Assembly (NCBI GenBank): GCA_039806065.1
Contig: JBDKJS010000018.1
Location: 1 to 16,992, forward strand
DNA: 16,992 nucleotides
Direction: 5' to 3'
Origin: JBDKJS01 sp039806065
GTDB taxonomy: Bacteria > Bacteroidota > Bacteroidia > AKYH767-A > 2013-40CM-41-45
In this document: positions 7,419 through 15,215 of the stretch, piece by piece
Position numbering within the stretch: the stretch's first letter is position 1
Layout of the letters: every line of letters begins with the position of its first letter
Position numbers and translations under genes: made by a program
The notes under the pieces: model-generated
What the model was told of the DNA's origin: nothing
Database searches by the model: none
What the model saw: the letters and a program-made list of their open reading frames with translations, nothing else

Positions 7419-8729
7419 TTGCGCGCTCGCACTCTCAAAAAAAACAAGGTTAATGTTATCACCTTAGGCTGTTCAAAAAACATCTATGATTCAGAGGTTT
7501 TGATGGGCCAATTAAAGGCTAACAATATTGATGTAGCCCATGAAATGGATAATGATACAGCCAACATTGTAATCATCAATACTTGTGGCTTCATTGACAA
7601 TGCCAAGGAAGAGAGCATTAATACGATACTTACCTATGCTCAAGCAAAGGAAGAAGGCAAGATTGATAAATTAATAGTGACTGGCTGCTTGAGCGAACGA
7701 TACAAACCCGACTTGGAAAAAGAAATCTCCAATGTAGACCACTATTTTGGCACCAGAGATTTACCAAAACTACTCAAAACTTTAAATGCCAATTACAAAC
7801 AAGAGTTGGTAGGTGAAAGACTGCTCACTACGCCACAGCACTTTGCGTATCTTAAAATATCTGAAGGTTGCGACAGGCCCTGTTCCTTTTGTGCCATTCC
7901 CCTTATGCGCGGCAAACACCAAAGCACACCTATTGAATCATTGGTGGAGCAAGCTAACCGGCTTGCAGCAAAAGGCACCAAAGAGCTTATTCTAATAGCA
8001 CAAGACCTCACCTACTACGGTTTAGATATTTACAAAAAAAGAAATTTATCAGCACTTTTAAATCAATTACAGGACGTATCGGGAATTGAATGGATCAGGC
8101 TGCACTATGCATTCCCTAGTGGATTTCCAATGGACATTCTGGAAGTAATGCGTAAGAGTAACAAATTATGCAATTATTTAGATATGCCACTACAGCATAT
8201 TTCAGATTCCATGCTAACGAGTATGCGCAGAGGCACAACAAAGCAGAAAACAATAGACCTAGTCAATAAAATTCGAGATACTGTTCCAGGAATTGCCATT
8301 AGAACTACACTCATAGCTGGTTATCCTGGCGAAACGGAAGATGATTTTCACCAAATGAAAGCCTGGGTCACAGAAAGTAAATTTGAAAGACTTGGCATTT
8401 TCGCCTATTCACACGAAGAACAAACCCATGCCTTTAAATTGGATGATAATGTTCCTGCTGAAGTAAAAAAATCTCGTGCAGAAGAAATAATGAGCATTCA
8501 GCAAGGAATTTCAGCATCACTTAACAAGCAAAAAATTGGAAGCAATTTTAAAACAATCATTGACAGAAAAGAAGGTAATTTCTATATAGGTCGCACAGAA
8601 TTTGACTCGCCCGAAGTAGATAATGAAGTTTTAATAGATGCAACAAAACACTATCTGCGTATTGGCGATTTTATTGAAGCCAATGTTTATGATGCTACCG
8701 AGTTTGATCTATACGCAAACCCCATTTAA
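7419..8729 (+). CDS. rimO: Ribosomal protein uS12 methylthiotransferase RimO
   Basis: This 436-residue radical-SAM enzyme adds a beta-methylthio group to the conserved aspartate of ribosomal protein uS12, using two [4Fe-4S] clusters. The N-terminal UPF0004 domain supplies Cys18 (ITLGCSKN), Cys56 (INTCGFID) and Cys90 (VTGCLSERY). The radical-SAM CxxxCxxC is Cys151, Cys155 and Cys158 (GCDRPCSFCAIP). The C-terminal ~65 residues form the TRAM domain. LGCSKNxYDSE and the CAIPLMRGKHQS segment favour RimO over MiaB. The start is TTG: an in-frame stop lies at 7407-7409, and the first in-frame ATG (residue 29) would remove Cys18. The gap after ftsY is 29 bases without a promoter match, so co-transcription is likely. 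Confidence 0.96.
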   Translation: MRARTLKKNKVNVITLGCSKNIYDSEVLMGQLKANNIDVAHEMDNDTANIVIINTCGFIDNAKEESINTILTYAQAKEEGKIDKLIVTGCLSERYKPDLEKEISNVDHYFGTRDLPKLLKTLNANYKQELVGERLLTTPQHFAYLKISEGCDRPCSFCAIPLMRGKHQSTPIESLVEQANRLAAKGTKELILIAQDLTYYGLDIYKKRNLSALLNQLQDVSGIEWIRLHYAFPSGFPMDILEVMRKSNKLCNYLDMPLQHISDSMLTSMRRGTTKQKTIDLVNKIRDTVPGIAIRTTLIAGYPGETEDDFHQMKAWVTESKFERLGIFAYSHEEQTHAFKLDDNVPAEVKKSRAEEIMSIQQGISASLNKQKIGSNFKTIIDRKEGNFYIGRTEFDSPEVDNEVLIDATKHYLRIGDFIEANVYDATEFDLYANPI

Positions 8730-8903
8730 TAATCCATTAACCCAGGCATCTTAAAATTCAATATAACAAGCTTACCACCGTTCTGATGTGATAGGAAACC
8801 AGCACCTAATAGCTTATTCAATTGCCATGTCAACAACTATCTATCATTGAAATAAATACCTCCCACCCTTTTTATTGGATTTATTTACATTCGTAGCCAA
8901 GAG

Positions 8904-11417
8904 ATGAAAAAAATTATTTTAATATTTTTATTTGTTGCATCAGGTATTATTATGTCGATGGCACAAACAGCCACCCTATATGGTACTGTAACAGATTCTA
9001 CAAACAAAGGAGTTGATGGAGCATTGATAGGTATTGAGGGTAGCGCCATTGGTACCTTTACCAATCAAATTGGCAAATTCGAATTACTGATACCAGCAGA
9101 AAAAAAAGTAATCCTAGTTTTTTCATACAATGGAATAATTGATACAGCATCCATAAAATTGAAGGATGGCGAAAGGACAATGCTAAACAAACAACTAAAT
9201 ATTAGAACTAAAGAATTAAAGGGAGTAACAATAATAGATAGGTCACTTAGGGATGATGGAACCTTAATAAAATTAAATCCCAAATTGGTTCAAAACATTC
9301 CCACCCCCAACCAAAGCATAGAAGATTTAATTAAATCGCTACCAGGAGTATCCTCCAACAATGAACTTACAAGCACTTACAATGTGCGTGGAGGCAATTT
9401 TGATGAAAATTTAATTTATGTAAATGGCATTGAAATATACAGACCATTTTTAATAAGAAGCGGACAACAAGAGGGCCTTAGTTTTCCAAACCCCGATATG
9501 GTAGAAAACATAAAATTTTCTGCAGGAGGTTTTGAAGCAAAGTATGGTGATAAACTTTCATCAGTCTTAGATGTTAGTTATAGAAAACCAAAAGACTTTG
9601 GCGGGGCGGCTAGTGCAAGTATATTAGGAGGATCGCTAACCTTAGAAGGGGCTAACAAAAGTCAAACTATTTATGCTCTTGCAGGTGTAAGGCAGCGTTC
9701 AAATAAATACTTACTCAATACTTTTGAAACCAAAGGTGAATACCAGCCTACATTCCTAGATGCACAAGTGCTACTAGGATTTAATCTAGATAGTGCACGG
9801 AAATGGAATATTGAATTATTAGGCAATTATGCTCGCAATATTTACGAAGTAATTCCTCAAAGTAGAGAAACCAATTTTGGCACCATCAATGATGCTAAAC
9901 GACTCACTGTATTTTTCAGTGGCCGTGAACGCGACACGTACCGAAATGGTACCGGAGCGTTTACACTCAATTTCAATCCTTCTGATTCATTAAGTTTTAA
10001 ATTAATTTTATCTCACTTTGCCACAAGGGAAGAGGAGAACTTTGATTTGCTAGGACAATATTTTCTAGACCAATTAGAAACAGATTTAGGAAGCGACAAT
10101 TTTGGAGATGTAGCATTCAATTTAGGAGTTGGCTCTTTCCTAAATCACGCTCGAAATAGACTAAAAGCCTCTATAAGTGCAGTAGAGATACGGTCGGCAT
10201 GGTATAACAAATATAGTTTAGTACAATGGGGTTTAAGATATCAAACCGAACAAATAAATGATAAGCTATCAGAATGGAATTATAATGACAGCAGTGGTTT
10301 TTCAATACCCTCTACCCGTGATAGTATCAATCCTATATTATTATTAAACGATGTTATTAAAAACAAGATAACGCTTAACAGCGAACGAATAAGCGGATTC
10401 ATCCAAAATAGTATGAAACTCAACGCTGAAAAAAGTATCAGCTTCACCGCAGGAGTTCGATTTACGTATTGGAATTTAAATAATGAATTAAACATATCAC
10501 CAAGACTCACCATCAATTATGATCCTAGGTGGAAAAGGAAAAATAGTTTTAGGTTAGCCACAGGTTACTACTATCAACCACCATTTTATAGAGAACTGCG
10601 CACACTAGAAGGCACCATCAACAAAACGGTAAAGGCACAACAATCACTCCACTTTGTATTGGGAAATGACTTTACTTTTTATGGTTTACACCGGGAGTTC
10701 AAACTCACTACTGAAATATATTATAAACAACTAAGCAACCTCAATCCATATAAAATTGATAATTTGAGGCTACGCTACCTTGCCACCAATGCCGCTAGCG
10801 GTTATGCAAGAGGCATAGATTTAAGACTTTACGGTGAATTTGTGCCAGGTACCGAATCGTGGGCCAGCATTTCCATACTGGATACGCGCGAAGATTTAAC
10901 CAATGACTTCTATTATATCTACTTTAATGCCGCAGGCGACACGATTATTCCGGGATATACATTTGATCAACGAAAAAATGATAGCGTAAGAGTGGCTCCG
11001 GGTAGCATTCCAAGACCAGCCGACCAAAGGGTTATGTTTAGTTTATTTTTCCAAGATTTTTTACCTAAAAATCCAAGTTACAAAATGTTTTTAATGCTAC
11101 ATTATGGAACAGGTTTGCCCTTTGGCCCGCCAGGAAATGATAGGTATAAGGATATACTTAGAACTACACCCTATCGAAGAGTAGATATTGGATTCAGTAA
11201 GCAGCTGATTGGAGATGACAGCAATTATAAACCATCCAAAGGAGCATTTAGCAATATACACACAGCATGGATCAGCCTTGAGGTATTTAATCTACTCCAA
11301 GTAAAAAATGTTTCTTCGCACATTTGGATTCAAGATGTAACCAATGCTCGACAGTATGCAGTGCCAAATTTCTTAACGCAGCGATTAATCAATTTACGGC
11401 TCAATGTTAGATTCTAA
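8904..11417 (+). CDS. TonB-dependent outer-membrane receptor with N-terminal carboxypeptidase-regulatory-like domain
   Basis: 837 residues. A signal peptide (MKKIILIFLFVASG..., likely cut near SMA|QTA) precedes a CarboxypepD_reg-like beta domain (about 23-100, starting ATLYGTVTDSTNKGVDGALIGIEG). The plug follows (about 130-230: IEDLIKSLPGVSS, YNVRGGNFDENLIYVNG, SAGGFEAKYGDKLSSVLDVSY), and then a beta-barrel ending in an aromatic residue (INLRLNVRF), as expected for BAM-inserted proteins. The ligand is unknown. The length is shorter than typical SusC proteins and no SusD gene follows, so a glycan-utilisation SusCD pair is unlikely. The next gene begins five bases downstream, so the receptor is probably made with a small exported partner and AnmK. 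Just upstream, TACATTCG at 8886-8893 is a near match to a -7 box but without a -33 partner. Confidence 0.92.
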   Translation: MKKIILIFLFVASGIIMSMAQTATLYGTVTDSTNKGVDGALIGIEGSAIGTFTNQIGKFELLIPAEKKVILVFSYNGIIDTASIKLKDGERTMLNKQLNIRTKELKGVTIIDRSLRDDGTLIKLNPKLVQNIPTPNQSIEDLIKSLPGVSSNNELTSTYNVRGGNFDENLIYVNGIEIYRPFLIRSGQQEGLSFPNPDMVENIKFSAGGFEAKYGDKLSSVLDVSYRKPKDFGGAASASILGGSLTLEGANKSQTIYALAGVRQRSNKYLLNTFETKGEYQPTFLDAQVLLGFNLDSARKWNIELLGNYARNIYEVIPQSRETNFGTINDAKRLTVFFSGRERDTYRNGTGAFTLNFNPSDSLSFKLILSHFATREEENFDLLGQYFLDQLETDLGSDNFGDVAFNLGVGSFLNHARNRLKASISAVEIRSAWYNKYSLVQWGLRYQTEQINDKLSEWNYNDSSGFSIPSTRDSINPILLLNDVIKNKITLNSERISGFIQNSMKLNAEKSISFTAGVRFTYWNLNNELNISPRLTINYDPRWKRKNSFRLATGYYYQPPFYRELRTLEGTINKTVKAQQSLHFVLGNDFTFYGLHREFKLTTEIYYKQLSNLNPYKIDNLRLRYLATNAASGYARGIDLRLYGEFVPGTESWASISILDTREDLTNDFYYIYFNAAGDTIIPGYTFDQRKNDSVRVAPGSIPRPADQRVMFSLFFQDFLPKNPSYKMFLMLHYGTGLPFGPPGNDRYKDILRTTPYRRVDIGFSKQLIGDDSNYKPSKGAFSNIHTAWISLEVFNLLQVKNVSSHIWIQDVTNARQYAVPNFLTQRLINLRLNVRF

Positions 11418-11422
11418 TAAAA

Positions 11423-11809
11423 ATGGTTAAATCAATAATCGCCACTCTCCTACTACTCTCATCCTTGTGCCATGGTCAGCAGATTCAATTTGCTGAAAAA
11501 GTTGATGGAAATGGGAGGCTTATCAATGCATCAAAATATTATATAATCAACAAGCAGGGTGGTAGTTTGGCATGCAAAATCACTTTGCCAAATGGTTTAA
11601 AAACTTCTAAAGTGCGCTTGGATTTATTTCTTGTATTACCCAACAAGAAAACCGTTTTTGAAAATTCCATTTTGCAGGATGTAAGGAAAGAATGGAACTG
11701 GTTGAGTACTGATATAATTTTTTATAAAGCCGGCACCTACAATATTTATCTCTATGATGATAAAGACTTGCTACTAAAAGCTACGCAGCTCCATATTACT
11801 ATAAAATAA
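11423..11809 (+). CDS. Small exported hypothetical protein next to the TonB-dependent receptor
   Basis: 128 residues that I do not assign to a family. The N-terminus is a clear signal peptide (MVKSIIATLLLLSSLCHGQ, likely cut before QQIQ; the Cys lies in LCHG and does not form a lipobox). The mature ~108 residues alternate beta-strand-like segments (SLACKITLP, KVRLDLFLVLP, IIFYKAGTYNIYLYDD, KATQLHITI) with the FYKAGTYNIYLYD motif of Ig-like or jelly-roll sandwich domains. Such a fold in the periplasm suggests a binding or accessory role. It begins five bases after the receptor stop and ends eight bases before anmK, so translation is probably coupled to the receptor. A link to the receptor ligand is inferred from position only. 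Confidence 0.8.
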   Translation: MVKSIIATLLLLSSLCHGQQIQFAEKVDGNGRLINASKYYIINKQGGSLACKITLPNGLKTSKVRLDLFLVLPNKKTVFENSILQDVRKEWNWLSTDIIFYKAGTYNIYLYDDKDLLLKATQLHITIK

Positions 11810-11817
11810 CATAAAGG

Positions 11818-12885
11818 TTGGAACCTCTAAAAAAAGTATACCAAGTAATAGGAATGATGTCAGGCACATCATTGGATGGATTGGATATTGCCCATTGTAC
11901 TTTTACTATACAAGATGAAAACATCAGCTATCATCTCAATAAAGCTGAAACTATTGCATACACTGAAATTTGGGAAAATGCACTACGCAATGCACATCAC
12001 TATGAAGCTGCATCTTTACTTATTTTCGATCGTGAGCTGGGTCAATTTATGGGAAGTTGTGTTCAATCATTTTTAAACAGGCACAACCTGTCAGCTGATT
12101 TTATAAGTTCACATGGTCACACCATCTTCCATCAACCGAGCAAAAAGCTCACCTTCCAAGCAGGCCATGGTGCTGGCATAGCTTCAGTATGCAAGCTTCC
12201 TGTAGTTTGTGATTTTAGAAGTTTGGATGTGCTGTTAGGCGGCCAAGGCGCTCCGCTAGTCCCAATAGGAGATCACTACCTATTTAGTCAATTTGATTAT
12301 TGTATTAATTTAGGCGGTATTGCCAATACTAGTTTTATCTATGAGAACAATCGCATAGCATTTGACATTTGTCCATTCAATCAATTGCTTAATTATGTAG
12401 CACAAAAAGCAGGGAAAGATTATGACGAAGGCGGCAGATTAGCGGCATCTGGAAGTATTAGCGATAACTTGCTGGCATCATTAAATTTATTTAACTACTA
12501 TGATTTATCATTTCCGAAATCATTAGGCCGCGAAGACCTTGAAAGGTATTTTATTCCGCTCCTGGAAGAAAGCAAGTTGAGCATTGCTGATTTATCAGCC
12601 ACACTTTCCTATCACATAGCAATGCAAATTGCAAAATCTATCGATAGGAAAAATGCTAGCGTACTTCTTACCGGTGGTGGAGTTTACCATGACCATATAA
12701 TTTATTTGCTTAAAAAATTATCTCCAGCCAATTTTATCATTCCTGATGATGCTACTATACAATTCAAGGAAGCCATTATTTTCGGATTGTTGGGATTGCT
12801 ACGATGGACTAACAAGACCAATACATTAAAGTACGTAACGGGGGCCAATGTTTCATCGTGCGGAGGGGCAATTTATTTTATGTAG
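11818..12885 (+). CDS. anmK: Anhydro-N-acetylmuramic acid kinase
   Basis: This 355-residue enzyme converts 1,6-anhydro-N-acetylmuramic acid to MurNAc-6-phosphate with ATP, a cytoplasmic step of peptidoglycan recycling. Family motifs run in order: GMMSGTSLDGLDIA (12-25), SSHGHTIFHQP (97-107), QAGHGAGIA (114-122), GGQGAPLVPIGD (141-152), INLGGIANTSF (163-173), AFDICPFNQLLN (181-192, with the likely catalytic Asp183), YDEGGRLAASG (202-212), PKSLGRED (233-240) and LTGGGVYHDHI (284-294). The length is close to E. coli AnmK. The start is TTG: an in-frame TAA lies at 11812-11814, and the first ATG (residue 13) would cut into the first nucleotide-binding strand. It is the last gene of the receptor unit. 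No other recycling gene (for example murQ, nagZ or ampG) is in the window. Confidence 0.95.
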   Translation: MEPLKKVYQVIGMMSGTSLDGLDIAHCTFTIQDENISYHLNKAETIAYTEIWENALRNAHHYEAASLLIFDRELGQFMGSCVQSFLNRHNLSADFISSHGHTIFHQPSKKLTFQAGHGAGIASVCKLPVVCDFRSLDVLLGGQGAPLVPIGDHYLFSQFDYCINLGGIANTSFIYENNRIAFDICPFNQLLNYVAQKAGKDYDEGGRLAASGSISDNLLASLNLFNYYDLSFPKSLGREDLERYFIPLLEESKLSIADLSATLSYHIAMQIAKSIDRKNASVLLTGGGVYHDHIIYLLKKLSPANFIIPDDATIQFKEAIIFGLLGLLRWTNKTNTLKYVTGANVSSCGGAIYFM

Positions 12886-12901
12886 AAGATAGCTTGGGGG
12901 T

Positions 12902-12931
12902 AAAAAAAATGGCAATTCATAAATTGCCATT
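12902..12931 (-). terminator. Intrinsic terminator of the parE-parC transcript
   Basis: A perfect 10-bp stem (AATGGCAATT at 12908-12917, AATTGCCATT at 12922-12931) with a four-base loop. Read on the minus strand it is followed by a run of T (complement of the A-run 12902-12909). It lies 25 bases after the parC stop. On the plus strand no T-run follows, so it serves the minus-strand transcript; any role for the convergent anmK message would come from the hairpin alone. Confidence 0.88.
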
Positions 12932-12956
12932 AGATAACTCCATCATATATTATTTT

Positions 12957-15173
12957 TTATAAATCCATTTTCATTTGTTTTTTTGGTCCGGAATTTGATT
13001 TTTTCTTCTCCCCTTTTTCCTTCATATCCCATTCAATTGTTATTGGGCCATCCTTCTCTGATAGCTTACCGTCCTTTGGTGTTTTTTTAGGTGCATCAAT
13101 TGGAGAATTTGGAATTGCTTTTGAATTAGAAGGTGCAACAGGAGCAATGGCCTTCTTTACTGCACGCGGCTCGGTTGTTTTCACTACCTTTTGAACCGCA
13201 TTTTTAGTAACTATCACCCCTTGAGTTTCTCTTCCTTTCACAGGCAATTGAGCAAAATCAATATCTTCATTGAGCTTACGTAATTTTGGTGCTGGTCTTA
13301 GTTGCACTTTAACAGCTTCAGCAGTATTTTCATCTGGGGAGAGTGAAAAGTACAGCACCTTACTATTTTCACTTCCCTTAGTGAGCACATATTCTTTGTC
13401 GCGAGTGGTTCCTCCTACAGTAAATCTTTTTACCATTACCGCACCTCGCAAACCGTCCCTATAAATCAGATTATAGACTGGTTGGGGTTCATTTTTTCTA
13501 AAAAGTGCTATGTGCAAAACATCTTTACCCACATATTTTTTTTCATCCACTTTGGTAACGATCATTGTACCGTTAGCTCTAAAAACGATAATATCATCCA
13601 TATCAGAGCATTCAGTAACAAATTCATCATTACGCATTTTATAGCCAGCAAAACCCTCTTCTCTATTTACATAAAGTTTTTGGTTATTCATCACCACTTC
13701 GCTTGCAACTACTGTTTCAAAGGATGCTATTTTTGTTTTGCGTTCCCTACCTTTGCCGTACTTTCGAAGTAAATCTTTATAATAGTTGATAGCAAAAGTT
13801 TTAATATTGGCTAAATAATTTTCTACTTCAGCAAGATTTGCTTCAATCCCCTTAATTTTCTCATCTTGTTCCTTTACATCATATTTGGATATTCGCTTGA
13901 TTTTAATTTCCGTTAGTGAAACAATATCATCTCTGGTGATAGTACGTTTGAATCTTTTTTTATACGGTTTTAAACCATCATCAATTGTTTCAATCACACT
14001 TTCCCAAGTAGTACATTCTTCAATATTTCTATAAATCCGCTTTTCGATGAATATTTTTACTAGACTACTAAAGTGCCATTCTTCTTCGAGCTCTGCCTTT
14101 CTAATCTCTAACTCTTTTCTAAGTAGGTCCAAAGTTTGCTGTGTGTTATGTGCGAGAATATCATTCACGCTCATAAATCGAGGTTTATCATCAATAATCA
14201 CACAGCTATTGGGCGAAATACTTATTTCGCAATCAGTAAAGGCATACAAAGCATCTACCGTCTTATCCATATCCTCATAGCTATCGCTATGAAGGGTAAT
14301 TACTATTTCTACTTTTGCAGAGGTATTATCTTCAACTTTTTTCACTTTAATTTTTCCCTTATCATTGGCTGAAAGAATGGAATCAATCAATGAAGTGGTG
14401 GTGGTGCCAAAAGGGATTTCAGTGATGACAAGTGTTTTTCGATCGCGCTTTTCGATAGTAGCTCTTACACGGATTCGGCCTCCGCGAAGTCCTTCATTGT
14501 ATTTACTAAAGTCTGCACTTCCGCCAGTGGCAAAATCAGGAACGAGGGATACTTTTTTATTTCGAAGAATATCTATACTAGCCTCTATTAATTCACAAAA
14601 ATTATGTGGCAGAATTTTACAAGCCAGGCCTACAGCTATACCTTCAACTCCTTGAGCTAACAATAATGGGAATTTGACTGGCAGGGTTACAGGCTCTTTA
14701 TTTCTACCATCATAAGAAAGATTCCATTTCGTAGTCTTTGGATTATAGATTACGTCAAGGGCAAATTTACTCAGCCGTGCTTCAATATAACGCGAAGCAG
14801 CCGCACTATCTCCTGTATATATATTTCCCCAGTTTCCTTGGGTATCAATTATCAAATCCTTTTGGCCCATTTGCACCAGGGCATCGCCTATACTCACATC
14901 ACCATGTGGGTGATACTTCATGCAATGGCCAATGATGTTAGCTACTTTATTGTATCTACCATCTTCCATTTCATACATTGAATGAAGTATTCTGCGCTGC
15001 ACTGGTTTTAAACCATCATTAATATGTGGTACTGCTCTTTCCAGTATTACATAAGATGCATAATCAAGAAACCAATTTTCATACATACCATTGATATGAA
15101 TAACTTTTGGTATGTAGTGGGTTGTAGCTTCTTCCTTCTTATTTCCCGTATCTGGTTGTTTCTTCTTCGTCAT
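12957..15173 (-). CDS. parC: DNA topoisomerase IV subunit A (ParC), with a short C-terminal domain
   Basis: 738 residues. It cuts and rejoins DNA to unlink daughter chromosomes, working with ParE. The winged-helix and tower core spans about 30-490; the catalytic Tyr129 lies in AAASRYIEARLSKF. The HPHGD loop reads HPHGDVSIGDALV, so the residue equivalent to quinolone-contact Ser83 of GyrA is Val93, while the acidic residue four positions on is Asp97. Core and coil segments are normal (LLRKELEIRKAELEEEWH, KYGKGRERKTKIASFE). The C-terminal beta-pinwheel part (about 495-670) appears to hold only three or four blades before a Lys/Pro-rich tail (about 676-738, ending KKQMKMDL). From memory, Bacteroidota ParC is usually about 850-900 residues, so this is short. 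The ATG lies 42 bases after the parE stop, in one transcript ending at the terminator at 12902-12931. ParC rather than GyrA is supported by the adjacent ParE and the SIGDALVQMGQKDLLID-like loop. Confidence 0.93.
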   Translation of the reverse strand: MTKKKQPDTGNKKEEATTHYIPKVIHINGMYENWFLDYASYVILERAVPHINDGLKPVQRRILHSMYEMEDGRYNKVANIIGHCMKYHPHGDVSIGDALVQMGQKDLIIDTQGNWGNIYTGDSAAASRYIEARLSKFALDVIYNPKTTKWNLSYDGRNKEPVTLPVKFPLLLAQGVEGIAVGLACKILPHNFCELIEASIDILRNKKVSLVPDFATGGSADFSKYNEGLRGGRIRVRATIEKRDRKTLVITEIPFGTTTTSLIDSILSANDKGKIKVKKVEDNTSAKVEIVITLHSDSYEDMDKTVDALYAFTDCEISISPNSCVIIDDKPRFMSVNDILAHNTQQTLDLLRKELEIRKAELEEEWHFSSLVKIFIEKRIYRNIEECTTWESVIETIDDGLKPYKKRFKRTITRDDIVSLTEIKIKRISKYDVKEQDEKIKGIEANLAEVENYLANIKTFAINYYKDLLRKYGKGRERKTKIASFETVVASEVVMNNQKLYVNREEGFAGYKMRNDEFVTECSDMDDIIVFRANGTMIVTKVDEKKYVGKDVLHIALFRKNEPQPVYNLIYRDGLRGAVMVKRFTVGGTTRDKEYVLTKGSENSKVLYFSLSPDENTAEAVKVQLRPAPKLRKLNEDIDFAQLPVKGRETQGVIVTKNAVQKVVKTTEPRAVKKAIAPVAPSNSKAIPNSPIDAPKKTPKDGKLSEKDGPITIEWDMKEKGEKKKSNSGPKKQMKMDL

Positions 15174-15215
15174 TATTTATAATATGATACTATACTATTT
15201 AAATTATACTAAAAA

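Noticed and set aside
8886..8893. TACATTCG as a promoter -7 box for the TonB-dependent receptor.
   Set aside because: One mismatch in the key TTTG, no TTG at 17-23 bp upstream, and only about 10 bases to the ATG. The receptor promoter within 8730-8903 remains unidentified.
8730..8903. The 174-base gap between rimO and the receptor as a site for a small RNA, riboswitch or terminator.
   Set aside because: No stable stem with a T-run and no recognisable conserved RNA motif was seen by eye.
7393..15206. A 16-base exact match (TATACTATTTAAATTA) at 7393-7408 before rimO and at 15191-15206 between parE and parC.
   Set aside because: The match is almost all A and T, and a rough estimate for this base composition gives about one such match by chance in 17 kb. 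The two sites are also in opposite orientation relative to their genes.
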